From the NCBI RefSeq assembly GCF_029223255.1, contig NZ_JARHUC010000002.1, positions 310,001 through 374,000 on the forward strand: 64,000 bases of DNA, written 5' to 3'. This DNA is from Albimonas marina. GTDB taxonomy: Bacteria > Pseudomonadota > Alphaproteobacteria > Rhodobacterales > Rhodobacteraceae. Position numbers and translations under genes: made by a program. Numbering within the stretch: the stretch's first letter is position 1; every line of letters begins with the position of its first letter. Below are positions 1-8,057 of this stretch, piece after piece. The notes under the pieces were generated by a model that did no database searches, was not told where the DNA came from, and worked only from the letters and a program-made list of their open reading frames with translations.

Positions 1-518
1 GGCGCCATGGTGCCGTCGACCTTCAGGACGTTGACCAGCAGGTAGACCATCAGCGAGGCCGCGAGGAAGTTGAACATGATCGTGGTGATCACGATGTGGC
101 TGCCGCGCTTGGCCTGCAGGTAGGCCGGCACGAAGGCCCACCCCGCCCCGAAGGCCGCCCCCGCGCAGATCGCCAGCGGCGCGATGAGCCACCAGGGCAT
201 GACCGTGTCGAAGGCCAGGCACACCAGCGCCACCCCCAGGCCCCCGATATAGGCCTGCCCCTCGCCCCCGATGTTGAACAGCGAGGCGTGGAAGGCGACG
301 GCGACGCAGAGCCCGGTGAAGATGAAGTTGGTGGCGTAGAACAGCGTGAAGGCGATGCCCTCGCCGAAGCCGAAGGCCCCGTAGAGGATATGCTCGACCG
401 CCTCGACCGGGTTCTCCCCGATCAGCATCACCACCCCCCCGGCGACGAGGAAGGCCACGATCAGGTTCAAGATCGGGATCAGGCCGAGATCGACCCAGCG
501 GGGGAGTTGGGCGTTCAT
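1..518 (-). CDS. BMP-family ABC transporter permease (NupP-like), partial
   Basis: Inner-membrane permease of the BMP/purine nucleoside-type ABC importer. The frame is open from the ATG at 518 to the window edge, about 172 residues, so the C-terminal half is missing. The N-terminus has a hydrophobic segment (about residues 14-33, from LIPILN), followed by FIFTGLCVAVAFHASLFNIG. The FNIGGEGQ motif near residue 83 is typical of this permease family. The ATG overlaps the stop of the upstream GIY-YIG gene in an ATGA junction, and a GGAGG Shine-Dalgarno lies 7 nt before it inside that gene. In related operons this permease normally follows the ATPase directly and a second permease follows it; the second would lie outside the window. 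Family assignment is confident; the substrate is inferred. Confidence 0.88.
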   Translation of the reverse strand, partial: MNAQLPRWVDLGLIPILNLIVAFLVAGGVVMLIGENPVEAVEHILYGAFGFGEGIAFTLFYATNFIFTGLCVAVAFHASLFNIGGEGQAYIGGLGVALVCLAFDTVMPWWLIAPLAICAGAAFGAGWAFVPAYLQAKRGSHIVITTIMFNFLAASLMVYLLVNVLKVDGTMA

Positions 519-1459
519 TCCACCGCCTCCGTTAGGGAGACTTGGTAGTCTTTCAAGGTCTGCCCTCCTTCCTTCAGACGCCACGCGGTTCTGCCATTCG
601 CGTTGCGCGCATAGATGACCGCAGCCGCTTGGCTGGGGCTCGAGAACGCCACGTCGCGGGTGAAGAGCAGCAGCTTGCCGTTGGTCGCAGGATCGGGAGC
701 GAGGGAGCCGTCTGCGACGAGGGCATCGCGAAGCGTCTCGACGGGGTTGGAAGCATGATCCGCATGAGCGTCAGCGGTCGAGCCTGCGCGAACCACGACT
801 TCGCCGTCCATCAGAACCGCGTCCGCCTCCATTCCCCGCTGAACGGCCCGAAGGCGGAGTTCCAGAGCCGCCGGACTGCCGGCCATTTCGTTGGAAGGAC
901 CTGCTGCGTCACGGCTAGTCGCTTCGCTCAGCCGGGTGGTGGCCGAAGGCCTCAACACATCGTATCCAAGTACGGGAAGGATTATCTCCACCTGCGAGAG
1001 AAAAAACTCCATGTCGGACACATCGGACTCGGGCAGCACGCCCTGCGTCGGCTCGGTCCGGTTCAAAATCTCGGCCCGGCCTGCTCGCCTGGCCACGTCG
1101 GTGATCCTGTTCTCGAGATAGCGAGCATGCGCTTTCGTGAGGTTCTGGTCTTTGCTGGTAAGCAAACAGAACGTCTCGAAAAAGTCCTTATCGTCGTCCT
1201 TGTTGTGCTGCGATAGCCGCTTCCCGACATCGTCAGACTCGCCGACATAGACCTCCCTGCGCCCAGATGCGTCGAGAGGATCACCGAACAAAATATAGAC
1301 CCCCGTCCGCTTCGCCTCCTGACGCTTCAGCACTTCCGGCAACCGTTCGCGGGGCGCACTCAGAGCATGGCCGGACCAGTTCATGATTTCCGCTGTGACG
1401 ACACCCTTTGAACTCCCATCCACCAGGAACATCCGAACCGTCCGACCGAGGGGCGTCAC
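515..1459 (-). CDS. GIY-YIG nuclease family protein with C-terminal DUF4357
   Basis: Predicted 314-residue nuclease. GVY (53-55) and YVG (71-73) form the GIY-YIG signature; Arg81 and Glu116 (RYLENR) are in place for the catalytic arginine and metal-binding glutamate. The C-terminal part (about 255-310: SSPSQAAAVIYARNANGR, then TLKDYQ) matches DUF4357. The start is GTG at 1459, overlapping the ATPase stop as GTGA, with GGAGG upstream inside the ATPase end. The stop overlaps the permease start as ATGA. The gene is visibly A+T-richer than its neighbours (runs such as aaaatataga), suggesting recent acquisition. It has no obvious role in transport. GIY-YIG/DUF4357 proteins are widespread and mostly uncharacterised, so restriction, repair or selfish homing roles are all possible. 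Confidence 0.88.
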   Translation of the reverse strand: MTPLGRTVRMFLVDGSSKGVVTAEIMNWSGHALSAPRERLPEVLKRQEAKRTGVYILFGDPLDASGRREVYVGESDDVGKRLSQHNKDDDKDFFETFCLLTSKDQNLTKAHARYLENRITDVARRAGRAEILNRTEPTQGVLPESDVSDMEFFLSQVEIILPVLGYDVLRPSATTRLSEATSRDAAGPSNEMAGSPAALELRLRAVQRGMEADAVLMDGEVVVRAGSTADAHADHASNPVETLRDALVADGSLAPDPATNGKLLLFTRDVAFSSPSQAAAVIYARNANGRTAWRLKEGGQTLKDYQVSLTEAVE

Positions 1460-2991
1460 GCCGCGTCCTCCTGCTCCACGCCGCTCATCAGCAGGCCGAT
1501 CTCGCGCTCGTCGGCGCCCTCGGAGAGCTCGCCCATCACGCGGCCGTCGAACATCACCAGGATACGGTCCGACAGGGCCCGGATCTCGTCGAGCTCGACC
1601 GAGACCAGCAGGATCGCCTTGCCGGCGTCGCGCAGCTCGATCAGGCGGCGGTGGATGGCCTCGATGGCGCCGACGTCGACGCCGCGGGTGGGCTGGCCGA
1701 CGATCAGGACGGCGGGGTCCTGCTCGATCTCGCGCGCCAGCACGATCTTCTGCTGGTTGCCGCCCGAGAAGTTGGCCGTCTTCAGGTCCGGGTTCGGCGG
1801 GCGGACGTCGAAGTCCTTCATGTGCTGCTCGCAGGCCTTGCGGATCGCGCCGCGGTCGAGCAGCAGGCCCGGCGCGTAGCGCTCCTGCCCGTGGTAGCCC
1901 AGGATCACGTTCTCCTTGGCCGAGAAGGCGGTGACGAGGCCCATGCGGTGGCGGTCCTCGGGCACGTGGGCGAGGCCCATGCGGCGCAGCTCGGCGGGGT
2001 CGGCGACCGTGCGCTCGTGCCCGCAGACCTCGATGGCGCCCGAGGCGAGGGGTCGGATGCCGGCGATGGCCTCCAGCAGCTCCGACTGGCCGTTGCCGGC
2101 GACGCCGGCGATGCCCACGATCTCTCCGGCGCGCACGTCGAAGGAGACGCCGCGCAGACGCTCGACGCCCAGGCCGTCGATCACCTGGGCGCGGTCGACC
2201 CGCAGGCGCACCTCGCCGGGGTTCGCGGGGCCCTTCTCGACCCGCAGCAGGACGCGGCGGCCGACCATCAGCTCGGCCAGCTCCTCGACCGAGGTCTCGG
2301 CGGTGCGGCGGGTGGCGACCATCTGGCCCTGGCGCATCACCGAGCAGCTGTCGGTGATCGCCATGATCTCGCGCAGCTTGTGGGTGATGAGGATGACGGT
2401 CTTCCCCTGCGCCTTGAGCTGGGCGAGGATGCGGAACAGCTGGTCCGCCTCGTCGGGGGTCAGCACGCCGGTGGGCTCGTCGAGGATCAAGATCTCGGCC
2501 CCGCGGTAGAGGGCCTTGAGGATCTCCACCCGCTGCTGCTGGCCCACGGGCAGGTCGCCCACCACCGCGTCGGGATCGACGCGCAGCTGGTATTCCTTCT
2601 CGAGCGCCACCAGCTCGCGCCGCGCCGCGGCCCGGCCGCGGTTGAGGAGCGCGCCCCCCTCGGCCCCGAGCATCACGTTCTCGAGCACCGTGAAGGGCTC
2701 GACCAGCATGAAATGCTGGTGGACCATGCCGATGCCCAGCGAGATCGCGGCCTGGCTGTCGGGGATCGAGACCTTGCTGCCGCCCACGAAGATGTCGCCG
2801 GAGTCGGCCTGGTAGAAGCCGTAGAGGATCGACATCAGCGTCGACTTGCCGGCGCCGTTCTCGCCGATGATGCCGTGGATCGTGCCCGGCTCGACCTTCA
2901 GGGCGATGTCCTTGTTGGCGTGGACCGGGCCGAAGCTCTTGTTCACCCCGACCAGCTCGATCGCCGGCGCCCCCGTGGTCGTCGCGGTCAT
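1456..2991 (-). CDS. BMP-family ABC transporter ATP-binding protein (double ABC domain, NupO-like)
   Basis: Cytoplasmic ATPase of the BMP-type importer, 511 residues with two ABC domains in tandem, the usual length for this family. The first domain has Walker A GENGAGKST (43-51), signature LPVGQQQRVEI and Walker B LILDEPTGVL. The second has the degenerate P-loop region IVGIAGVAGNGQSE, signature FSGGNQQK and LIVGQPTRGVD, as in ribose/nucleoside-type double ATPases, where one site is usually degenerate. Upstream are the two binding protein genes. Downstream the permease is displaced by the GIY-YIG gene, whose GTG overlaps this stop codon. The C-terminus ends EQEDAA and carries the Shine-Dalgarno for the next gene. 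Confidence 0.93.
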   Translation of the reverse strand: MTATTTGAPAIELVGVNKSFGPVHANKDIALKVEPGTIHGIIGENGAGKSTLMSILYGFYQADSGDIFVGGSKVSIPDSQAAISLGIGMVHQHFMLVEPFTVLENVMLGAEGGALLNRGRAAARRELVALEKEYQLRVDPDAVVGDLPVGQQQRVEILKALYRGAEILILDEPTGVLTPDEADQLFRILAQLKAQGKTVILITHKLREIMAITDSCSVMRQGQMVATRRTAETSVEELAELMVGRRVLLRVEKGPANPGEVRLRVDRAQVIDGLGVERLRGVSFDVRAGEIVGIAGVAGNGQSELLEAIAGIRPLASGAIEVCGHERTVADPAELRRMGLAHVPEDRHRMGLVTAFSAKENVILGYHGQERYAPGLLLDRGAIRKACEQHMKDFDVRPPNPDLKTANFSGGNQQKIVLAREIEQDPAVLIVGQPTRGVDVGAIEAIHRRLIELRDAGKAILLVSVELDEIRALSDRILVMFDGRVMGELSEGADEREIGLLMSGVEQEDAA

Positions 2992-3014
2992 CCGCGGCCC
3001 TCCCTCGCCTCGTC

Positions 3015-3040
3015 CCGCGGCCCGCCCGTCGGGGCCGCGG
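3015..3040 (-). other. Intercistronic hairpin between binding protein and ATPase
   Basis: A 9-bp perfect inverted repeat (CCGCGGCCC at 3015-3023, GGGCCGCGG at 3032-3040, 8-nt loop) fills the 79-bp gap after the second binding protein stop. There is no U-run. Such hairpins between a highly expressed binding protein and its membrane components often protect the upstream mRNA from 3' decay; that role is inferred. Confidence 0.4.
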
Positions 3041-3070
3041 CCCTCGCCGCCGCGGTCGTCCCCGCCGCCG

Positions 3071-4183
3071 TCACTGCACCGGGCACGGCCCGTCCACGGT
3101 GCTGTCGTGGACCTTGATCTCGCCGCGCGCGATCAGGTGGGCGGCCTCGTTCGCCGCCTTCTCCATCTCGGGAGAGATGAGGTCGCGGTTGTGTTCGTCC
3201 AGCGCCCAGCCGATGCCGCCCTCGGCGATGCCCAGCGAGACGACGCCGGGCTTGAAGCCGTCCGCGCCGGCGCGGAAGGTCTCGTAGACGGCGACGTCGA
3301 CCTTCTTGAGCATCGTGGTCAGCACGTGGCCCGGATGCAGGCCGTTCTGGTTGGAGTCGGTGCCGATCCCCAGCACGCCCGCGTCGGCCGCCGCCTGCAG
3401 CACCCCGATGCCGGTGCCGCCGGCGGCCTGCATGATGACGTCGGCGCCCTGCTCGATCTGGGTGCGGGCGATCTCGGCCCCGCGGGCGGGATCGGACCAG
3501 GCGGCGGGCGTGTCGCCGGTGTAGTTGACCAGCACCTCGACCGTGGGGTCGGCGGCCCGCGCGCCCTGGATGTAGCCACAGGCGAACTTGCGGATCAGGG
3601 GGATGTCCATGCCCCCCACGAAGCCCAGCTTGTGGGTCCGGGAGGCCATCGCCCCCAGCATCCCCACCAGGAAGCCGCCCTCGTGCTCGCGGTAGACCAT
3701 CGAGCGGATGTTGCCGCCGGTGACCGCCATGTCGACGATGGCGAAATGGGCGTCGGGAAACTCCGGCGCCACCTTGGCGAGCGCCGCGGCATGGGTGAAG
3801 CCGATGGCCACGATCGGGTCCTTGCCGTCGCGCGCGAAGGCGCGCAGCGCCTGCTCGGACTGGGCGGGGCTGTCGATCTGGAACTCGGCGAAGCTCTCGT
3901 CGGTCTTCTCGGCCCAGGCGCGGGCGCCGTTCCAGGCGCCCTCGTTGAAGCTTTTGTCGAACTTGCCCCCGGTGGAATAGATCAGCGCCGGCTCCGCCTG
4001 CGCGTCGGCCCCGCTGAGGGCGAAGAAGGCGACGAGGCCCGCGGCGACGAGACCGGCGAGCACCGCGTCGCGCTGCGCACGGGGCGGCGGCGGAGAGGGG
4101 GGCCGCGTCACGGCCCCGATCAGAACCGGCGCGACAGGCGCGAAGACGCGGCCGACGCGGGGGCGTCTCGATCCAGCGTTCAT
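3071..4183 (-). CDS. BMP-family ABC transporter substrate-binding protein (second copy)
   Basis: Periplasmic binding protein of the Med/BMP/PnrA family, 370 residues from the ATG used here. The mature part begins near EPALIYSTGGKFDKSFN after the hydrophobic stretch VLAGLVAAGLVAFFALSGADAQA. The 40-odd residues before that stretch (Pro/Arg-rich) are long for a signal peptide, so a later GTG start is possible. Family landmarks: GKFDKSFNEGAW, PIVAIGFTHAAAL, GGMDIPLIRKF, AAGGTGIGVLQAA and GTDSNQNGLHPG. It is clearly paralogous to the protein encoded immediately upstream, sharing the DIPLIRKF-x-CGY core, so this is a tandem duplication. Two binding proteins serving one ATPase/permease set would broaden substrate range; the ligand, probably a purine nucleoside or related base, cannot be read from sequence. 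Confidence 0.9.
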   Translation of the reverse strand: MNAGSRRPRVGRVFAPVAPVLIGAVTRPPSPPPPRAQRDAVLAGLVAAGLVAFFALSGADAQAEPALIYSTGGKFDKSFNEGAWNGARAWAEKTDESFAEFQIDSPAQSEQALRAFARDGKDPIVAIGFTHAAALAKVAPEFPDAHFAIVDMAVTGGNIRSMVYREHEGGFLVGMLGAMASRTHKLGFVGGMDIPLIRKFACGYIQGARAADPTVEVLVNYTGDTPAAWSDPARGAEIARTQIEQGADVIMQAAGGTGIGVLQAAADAGVLGIGTDSNQNGLHPGHVLTTMLKKVDVAVYETFRAGADGFKPGVVSLGIAEGGIGWALDEHNRDLISPEMEKAANEAAHLIARGEIKVHDSTVDGPCPVQ

Positions 4184-4219
4184 GGCATTGATCCGAAGCT
4201 GCGAGGTCGTCCTGGGGGG

Positions 4220-4247
4220 CGACCGGCGGGGCTGCGCCCGCCGGTCG
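4220..4247 (-). other. Intercistronic hairpin between the two BMP genes
   Basis: An 11-bp perfect inverted repeat (4220-4230 and 4237-4247) with a 6-nt loop starts 16 nt after the stop of the first binding protein and lies before the second. There is no U-tract, so it is more likely an mRNA-stabilising or partial-termination hairpin setting unequal expression of the two paralogues than a full terminator. Confidence 0.45.
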
Positions 4248-4262
4248 AGGTCGTGTCGCCGA

Positions 4263-5252
4263 TCAGTACGGGCAGGCGCTGTCGGACATGTAGTCGTGCA
4301 CCTTCACGTCGCCGGCGATGATCTTGGCCTTGGCGGCCTCGACGGCGTTCAGCATCTCGGTCGAGACGAGCGAGGCGTTGTTGTCGTCCATCGCCACGCC
4401 CACGCCGTCCTCGGCCAGGCCGAAGACCTCGAAGCCCGAGGTCCACTCGCCGTTCTTGACGTCCATGAAGGTGTCGTAGACGGCGACGTCGACGCGCTTG
4501 AGCATCGAGGTCAGGACCGAGCCCGGCACCAGGCCGTTCTGGTTGCTGTCCACGCCGATGGCGAGCTTGCCCTCGTCGGCGGCGGCCTGGATCACGCCGA
4601 TGCCGGTGCCGCCGGCGGCGTGGTAGACCACGTCCGCGCCCTCGGCGAACTGCGACTTGGCGAGCTCGGTGCCGCGGGCGGGGTCGTTCCAGGCGGCCGG
4701 GGTGGTGCCGGTCATGTTGGCGAGCACCTGGGTGTCGCCGACCGAGGCGACGCCGCCCTTGTAGCCGCATTCGAACTTGCGGATCAGGGGGATGTCCATG
4801 CCGCCGATGAAGCCGACCTTGCCGGTTTTGGAGGCCATCGCCGCCATGATGCCCACGAGGTAGGAGCCCTCCTCCTCCTTGAACACGATCGAGCGGACGT
4901 TGGGCTGGTCGACGACCATGTCCACGATCGCGAAGTGGCTGTCGGGGAACTCCGGCGCCACCTTCTCGAGCGCGGCGGCGAAGGAGAAGCCGATCGCCAC
5001 GATCGGATCCGCGCCGCGCTGGGCGAAGCGGCGCAGGGCCTGCTCGCGCTGGGCGTCGTTCTGGATCTCGAACTCCTGGTACTCGATCCCGGTGTCGGTC
5101 TTGAACTTCTCGGCGCCCGTGTAGGCGGCCTCGTTGAAGGATTTGTCGAACTTGCCGCCGTGGTCGTAGATGACCGCGGGCTTCAGCTCGGCCTGCGCGG
5201 CCACGACGCCGAGCGCAAGCGCGGAGGCCGCGGCGAGAAGGGTGCGGATCAT
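4263..5252 (-). CDS. BMP-family ABC transporter substrate-binding protein (first copy)
   Basis: First gene of the BMP importer operon, 329 residues. The frame stays open much further upstream, but the ATG at 5252 gives a clean signal peptide (MIRTLLAAASALALG, cleavage after AQA at about 21) and the mature start ELKPAVIYDHGGKFDKSFN. An AAAGGA lies about 16 nt upstream and an AGGA abuts the start. Landmarks: PIVAIGFSFAAALEKVAPEFPD, GGMDIPLIRKFECGY, AAGGTGIGVIQAA and GVDSNQNGLVPGSV. There is no lipobox cysteine, so it is soluble in the periplasm. It is the paralogue of the gene at 3071-4183. The upstream 328-bp divergent gap carries a LacI-type operator candidate. Confidence 0.93.
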   Translation of the reverse strand: MIRTLLAAASALALGVVAAQAELKPAVIYDHGGKFDKSFNEAAYTGAEKFKTDTGIEYQEFEIQNDAQREQALRRFAQRGADPIVAIGFSFAAALEKVAPEFPDSHFAIVDMVVDQPNVRSIVFKEEEGSYLVGIMAAMASKTGKVGFIGGMDIPLIRKFECGYKGGVASVGDTQVLANMTGTTPAAWNDPARGTELAKSQFAEGADVVYHAAGGTGIGVIQAAADEGKLAIGVDSNQNGLVPGSVLTSMLKRVDVAVYDTFMDVKNGEWTSGFEVFGLAEDGVGVAMDDNNASLVSTEMLNAVEAAKAKIIAGDVKVHDYMSDSACPY

Positions 5253-5390
5253 TCCTGGTTTTTCCTTTGCCTCGCGGGCCGCGGACGGCCCTCCTGTCGG
5301 TGTGCGCGGGTCCCGCCTGCTCCGCCCCCCCGGGCGCGCCTGCCGCCGAACGTGGACCGGACCTCGCTGCGACGCACACGGTCGCGCGGA

Positions 5391-5406
5391 TTCGAAACGC
5401 TTGCAA
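5391..5406. promoter_or_regulatory. Candidate LacI-family operator upstream of the BMP operon
   Basis: The 16-mer TTCGAAACGCTTGCAA is an imperfect palindrome centred on CG with the TTnnAAnCGnTTnnAA layout seen for LacI/PurR-type operators. It lies 139 bp upstream of the first BMP gene, in the divergent gap with the cupin gene. A second weaker AAACGTT centre occurs at about 5435-5443. No regulator gene is in the window. The rest of the 5253-5580 gap shows nothing else I can support. Confidence 0.3.
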
Positions 5407-5580
5407 GAGCGGACGCGGTGTCGTCCGCGCCGGGAAAACGTTGCGCCGGACAGGTTCGCGCACATTCCGGCCGCGGATGCCGGACCGCCGGCGCGACGCG
5501 GAGCAGGTGACGCCACGGCCGGCCCGCGTCTAGGATCGCCCCGGCCGGCGCGCCCCGCGCCGTCGAGAGGGAGACCGCCG

Positions 5581-6051
5581 ATGACCCCCAGCCCCGCCCG
5601 ACGCCAGTTCAGCAGACCCGGGGCGGCGCGCCTCGCGGCCGCCCTGCCCCTCGCGCTCGCGCCGCTTCTCGCGGGGCCGGCGAGCGCCCAGGACGCCTAT
5701 CCCCCGCTGGAGCCGCTGCTGAGCACGGAGGTCGACGTGCTGGGCGCCCCCATCGCCTGGCCCGAGGGCAAGGCGCAGACCACGGCGGCGATCGTGACGA
5801 TGAAGCCGGGCGAGGCCACGGGCCTGCATCGCCACGAGGCCCCGATGTTCGCCTGGGTGATGCAGGGGGAGATCACCGTCTCCTACCAGGACGCGGCGAA
5901 GACCGTGCGCACCTACCGCGCGGGCGAAGCGATCGTCGAGGCGCATGAGGTCCCCCACCGGGGCGTGAACTCCGGCGAGGTCCCGGTGCGCATCCTGGTG
6001 GTGTTCTCGGGGGCCGAGGGGCTGGCGAACACCGTCTCCCTGCCCGACTGA
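5581..6051 (+). CDS. Periplasmic small cupin-domain protein
   Basis: 156 residues. A signal peptide is visible (Arg-rich start, hydrophobic [14 protein letters not shown], cleavage after ASA near residue 36). The mature part is a single cupin barrel: motif 1 is [24 protein letters not shown], with two histidines and a downstream glutamate available for metal; motif 2 is around [13 protein letters not shown]. The ATG at 5581 has GAGAGGGAG 6 nt upstream; a longer in-frame reading through the divergent promoter region is not credible. Small cupins of this type are annotated only generally; no substrate can be assigned. It is transcribed divergently from the BMP operon and is followed by a G+C-rich 250-bp gap. 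Confidence 0.82.
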   Translation: MTPSPARRQFSRPGAARLAAALPLALAPLLAGPASAQDAYPPLEPLLSTEVDVLGAPIAWPEGKAQTTAAIVTMKPGEATGLHRHEAPMFAWVMQGEITVSYQDAAKTVRTYRAGEAIVEAHEVPHRGVNSGEVPVRILVVFSGAEGLANTVSLPD

Positions 6052-6204
6052 GCGCGACCCCTGGCGCGGGCGCCGCGGGAACCCGCGCGCCCGGGGCCGG
6101 CCCGCCGCCCGCGGCGCGGCCCGGCGTCGGCGCAGGCCGCGGGCGCCCCCCCGGCGCCGGGCGCCCCCGCGCCGGGCGCCCCCACGTCACGCTCGCCTTT
6201 CGCG

Positions 6205-6216
6205 GGAAACGTTTCC
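6205..6216. promoter_or_regulatory. Perfect palindrome upstream of the P450 gene
   Basis: GGAAACGTTTCC is a perfect 12-bp palindrome with a central CG, the usual form of a LacI-family operator. A TATCCT possible -10 lies at 6236-6241, which would place the palindrome over the -35 region. It is 87 bp upstream of the P450 ATG. Regulatory use is inferred. Confidence 0.4.
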
Positions 6217-6303
6217 GTGCGGGTCAGCGCCGGTGTATCCTGCGCGCCGAACCAGGAAGGGCCGGCCACGAAGCCGGCCCCCGCAGGCGCCAGGGAGGAA
6301 GCC

Positions 6304-7560
<1,257 letters not shown>

Positions 7561-7626
7561 CCCCGAACGGGAGGGCGTCGCCCGCGCGCCCCGCCCTCCC
7601 CCCTCCTGCCGCGCCGCCTGCCCCAG

Positions 7627-7932
7627 GCGCCCGGCGCGACGCCCGCAGGCCCGCGCAAAGCGCCTGTTCTTCGGAGCCGTCCGTCGCTGATGCCGATCAG
7701 AGCGAGTCGGCGGGAGGGGTCAGGGATCGCGAAGCGACCCCGCGCTTGCGCGGGCTTGTCCTTGACCCCTCCCGCCGACTCGCTCAGGCATCTTCAGCGA
7801 TGGACGGATCCGAAGGACAGGCGCGGCCCTGTTCTTTGGTGAGCTCCCGAAGCGGCCTTCCGGGCGCGAACGCGCCCCCGCGCAGCGGCCAGCCGACGAG
7901 CCCCGCCTCGGAGGCCCCCGCCCGCCCCGGGC
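7627..7932 (+). repeat. Dispersed nested-hairpin element, copy A
   Basis: One of four copies (others at 55266, 60482 and 62080). The core is 7662-7822. The outer stem pairs GCCTGTTCTTCGG with CCGAAGGACAGGC and includes CCGTCCGTCGCTGA against TCAGCGATGGACGG. The inner stem begins at GAGCGAGTCG and closes with CGACTCGCTC. The tip is CCCGCG-CTTG-CGCGGG, a CUUG-type tetraloop closed by G-C. A side hairpin contains GCGAAGC. After the core a tail (7828-7839, CCTGTTCTTTGG) repeats the left arm, then GGTGAGCTCCCGAAGCG. It fills most of the gap between the P450 stop and alaS. The downstream flank to 7932 is shared with copy C. Confidence 0.85.
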
Positions 7933-8057
7933 GCGCCACCCGCCTCTTGCCCCGCCGCCCCCCCGGCCCTACACATCCGCGCGAAAATGCGCAGGCCCGA
8001 GGTCCGCGCAACGCCGCCCTGGCGAGACGCCGCGACACGACACGGAGTGCTGCACGC

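Noticed and set aside
6130..6186. Possible direct repeat or terminator in the run of GCGCCGGGCGCCCCC-like sequence before the P450
   Set aside because: Two near-identical short units are present, but base composition here is so extreme that I cannot separate this from simple G+C-rich drift.
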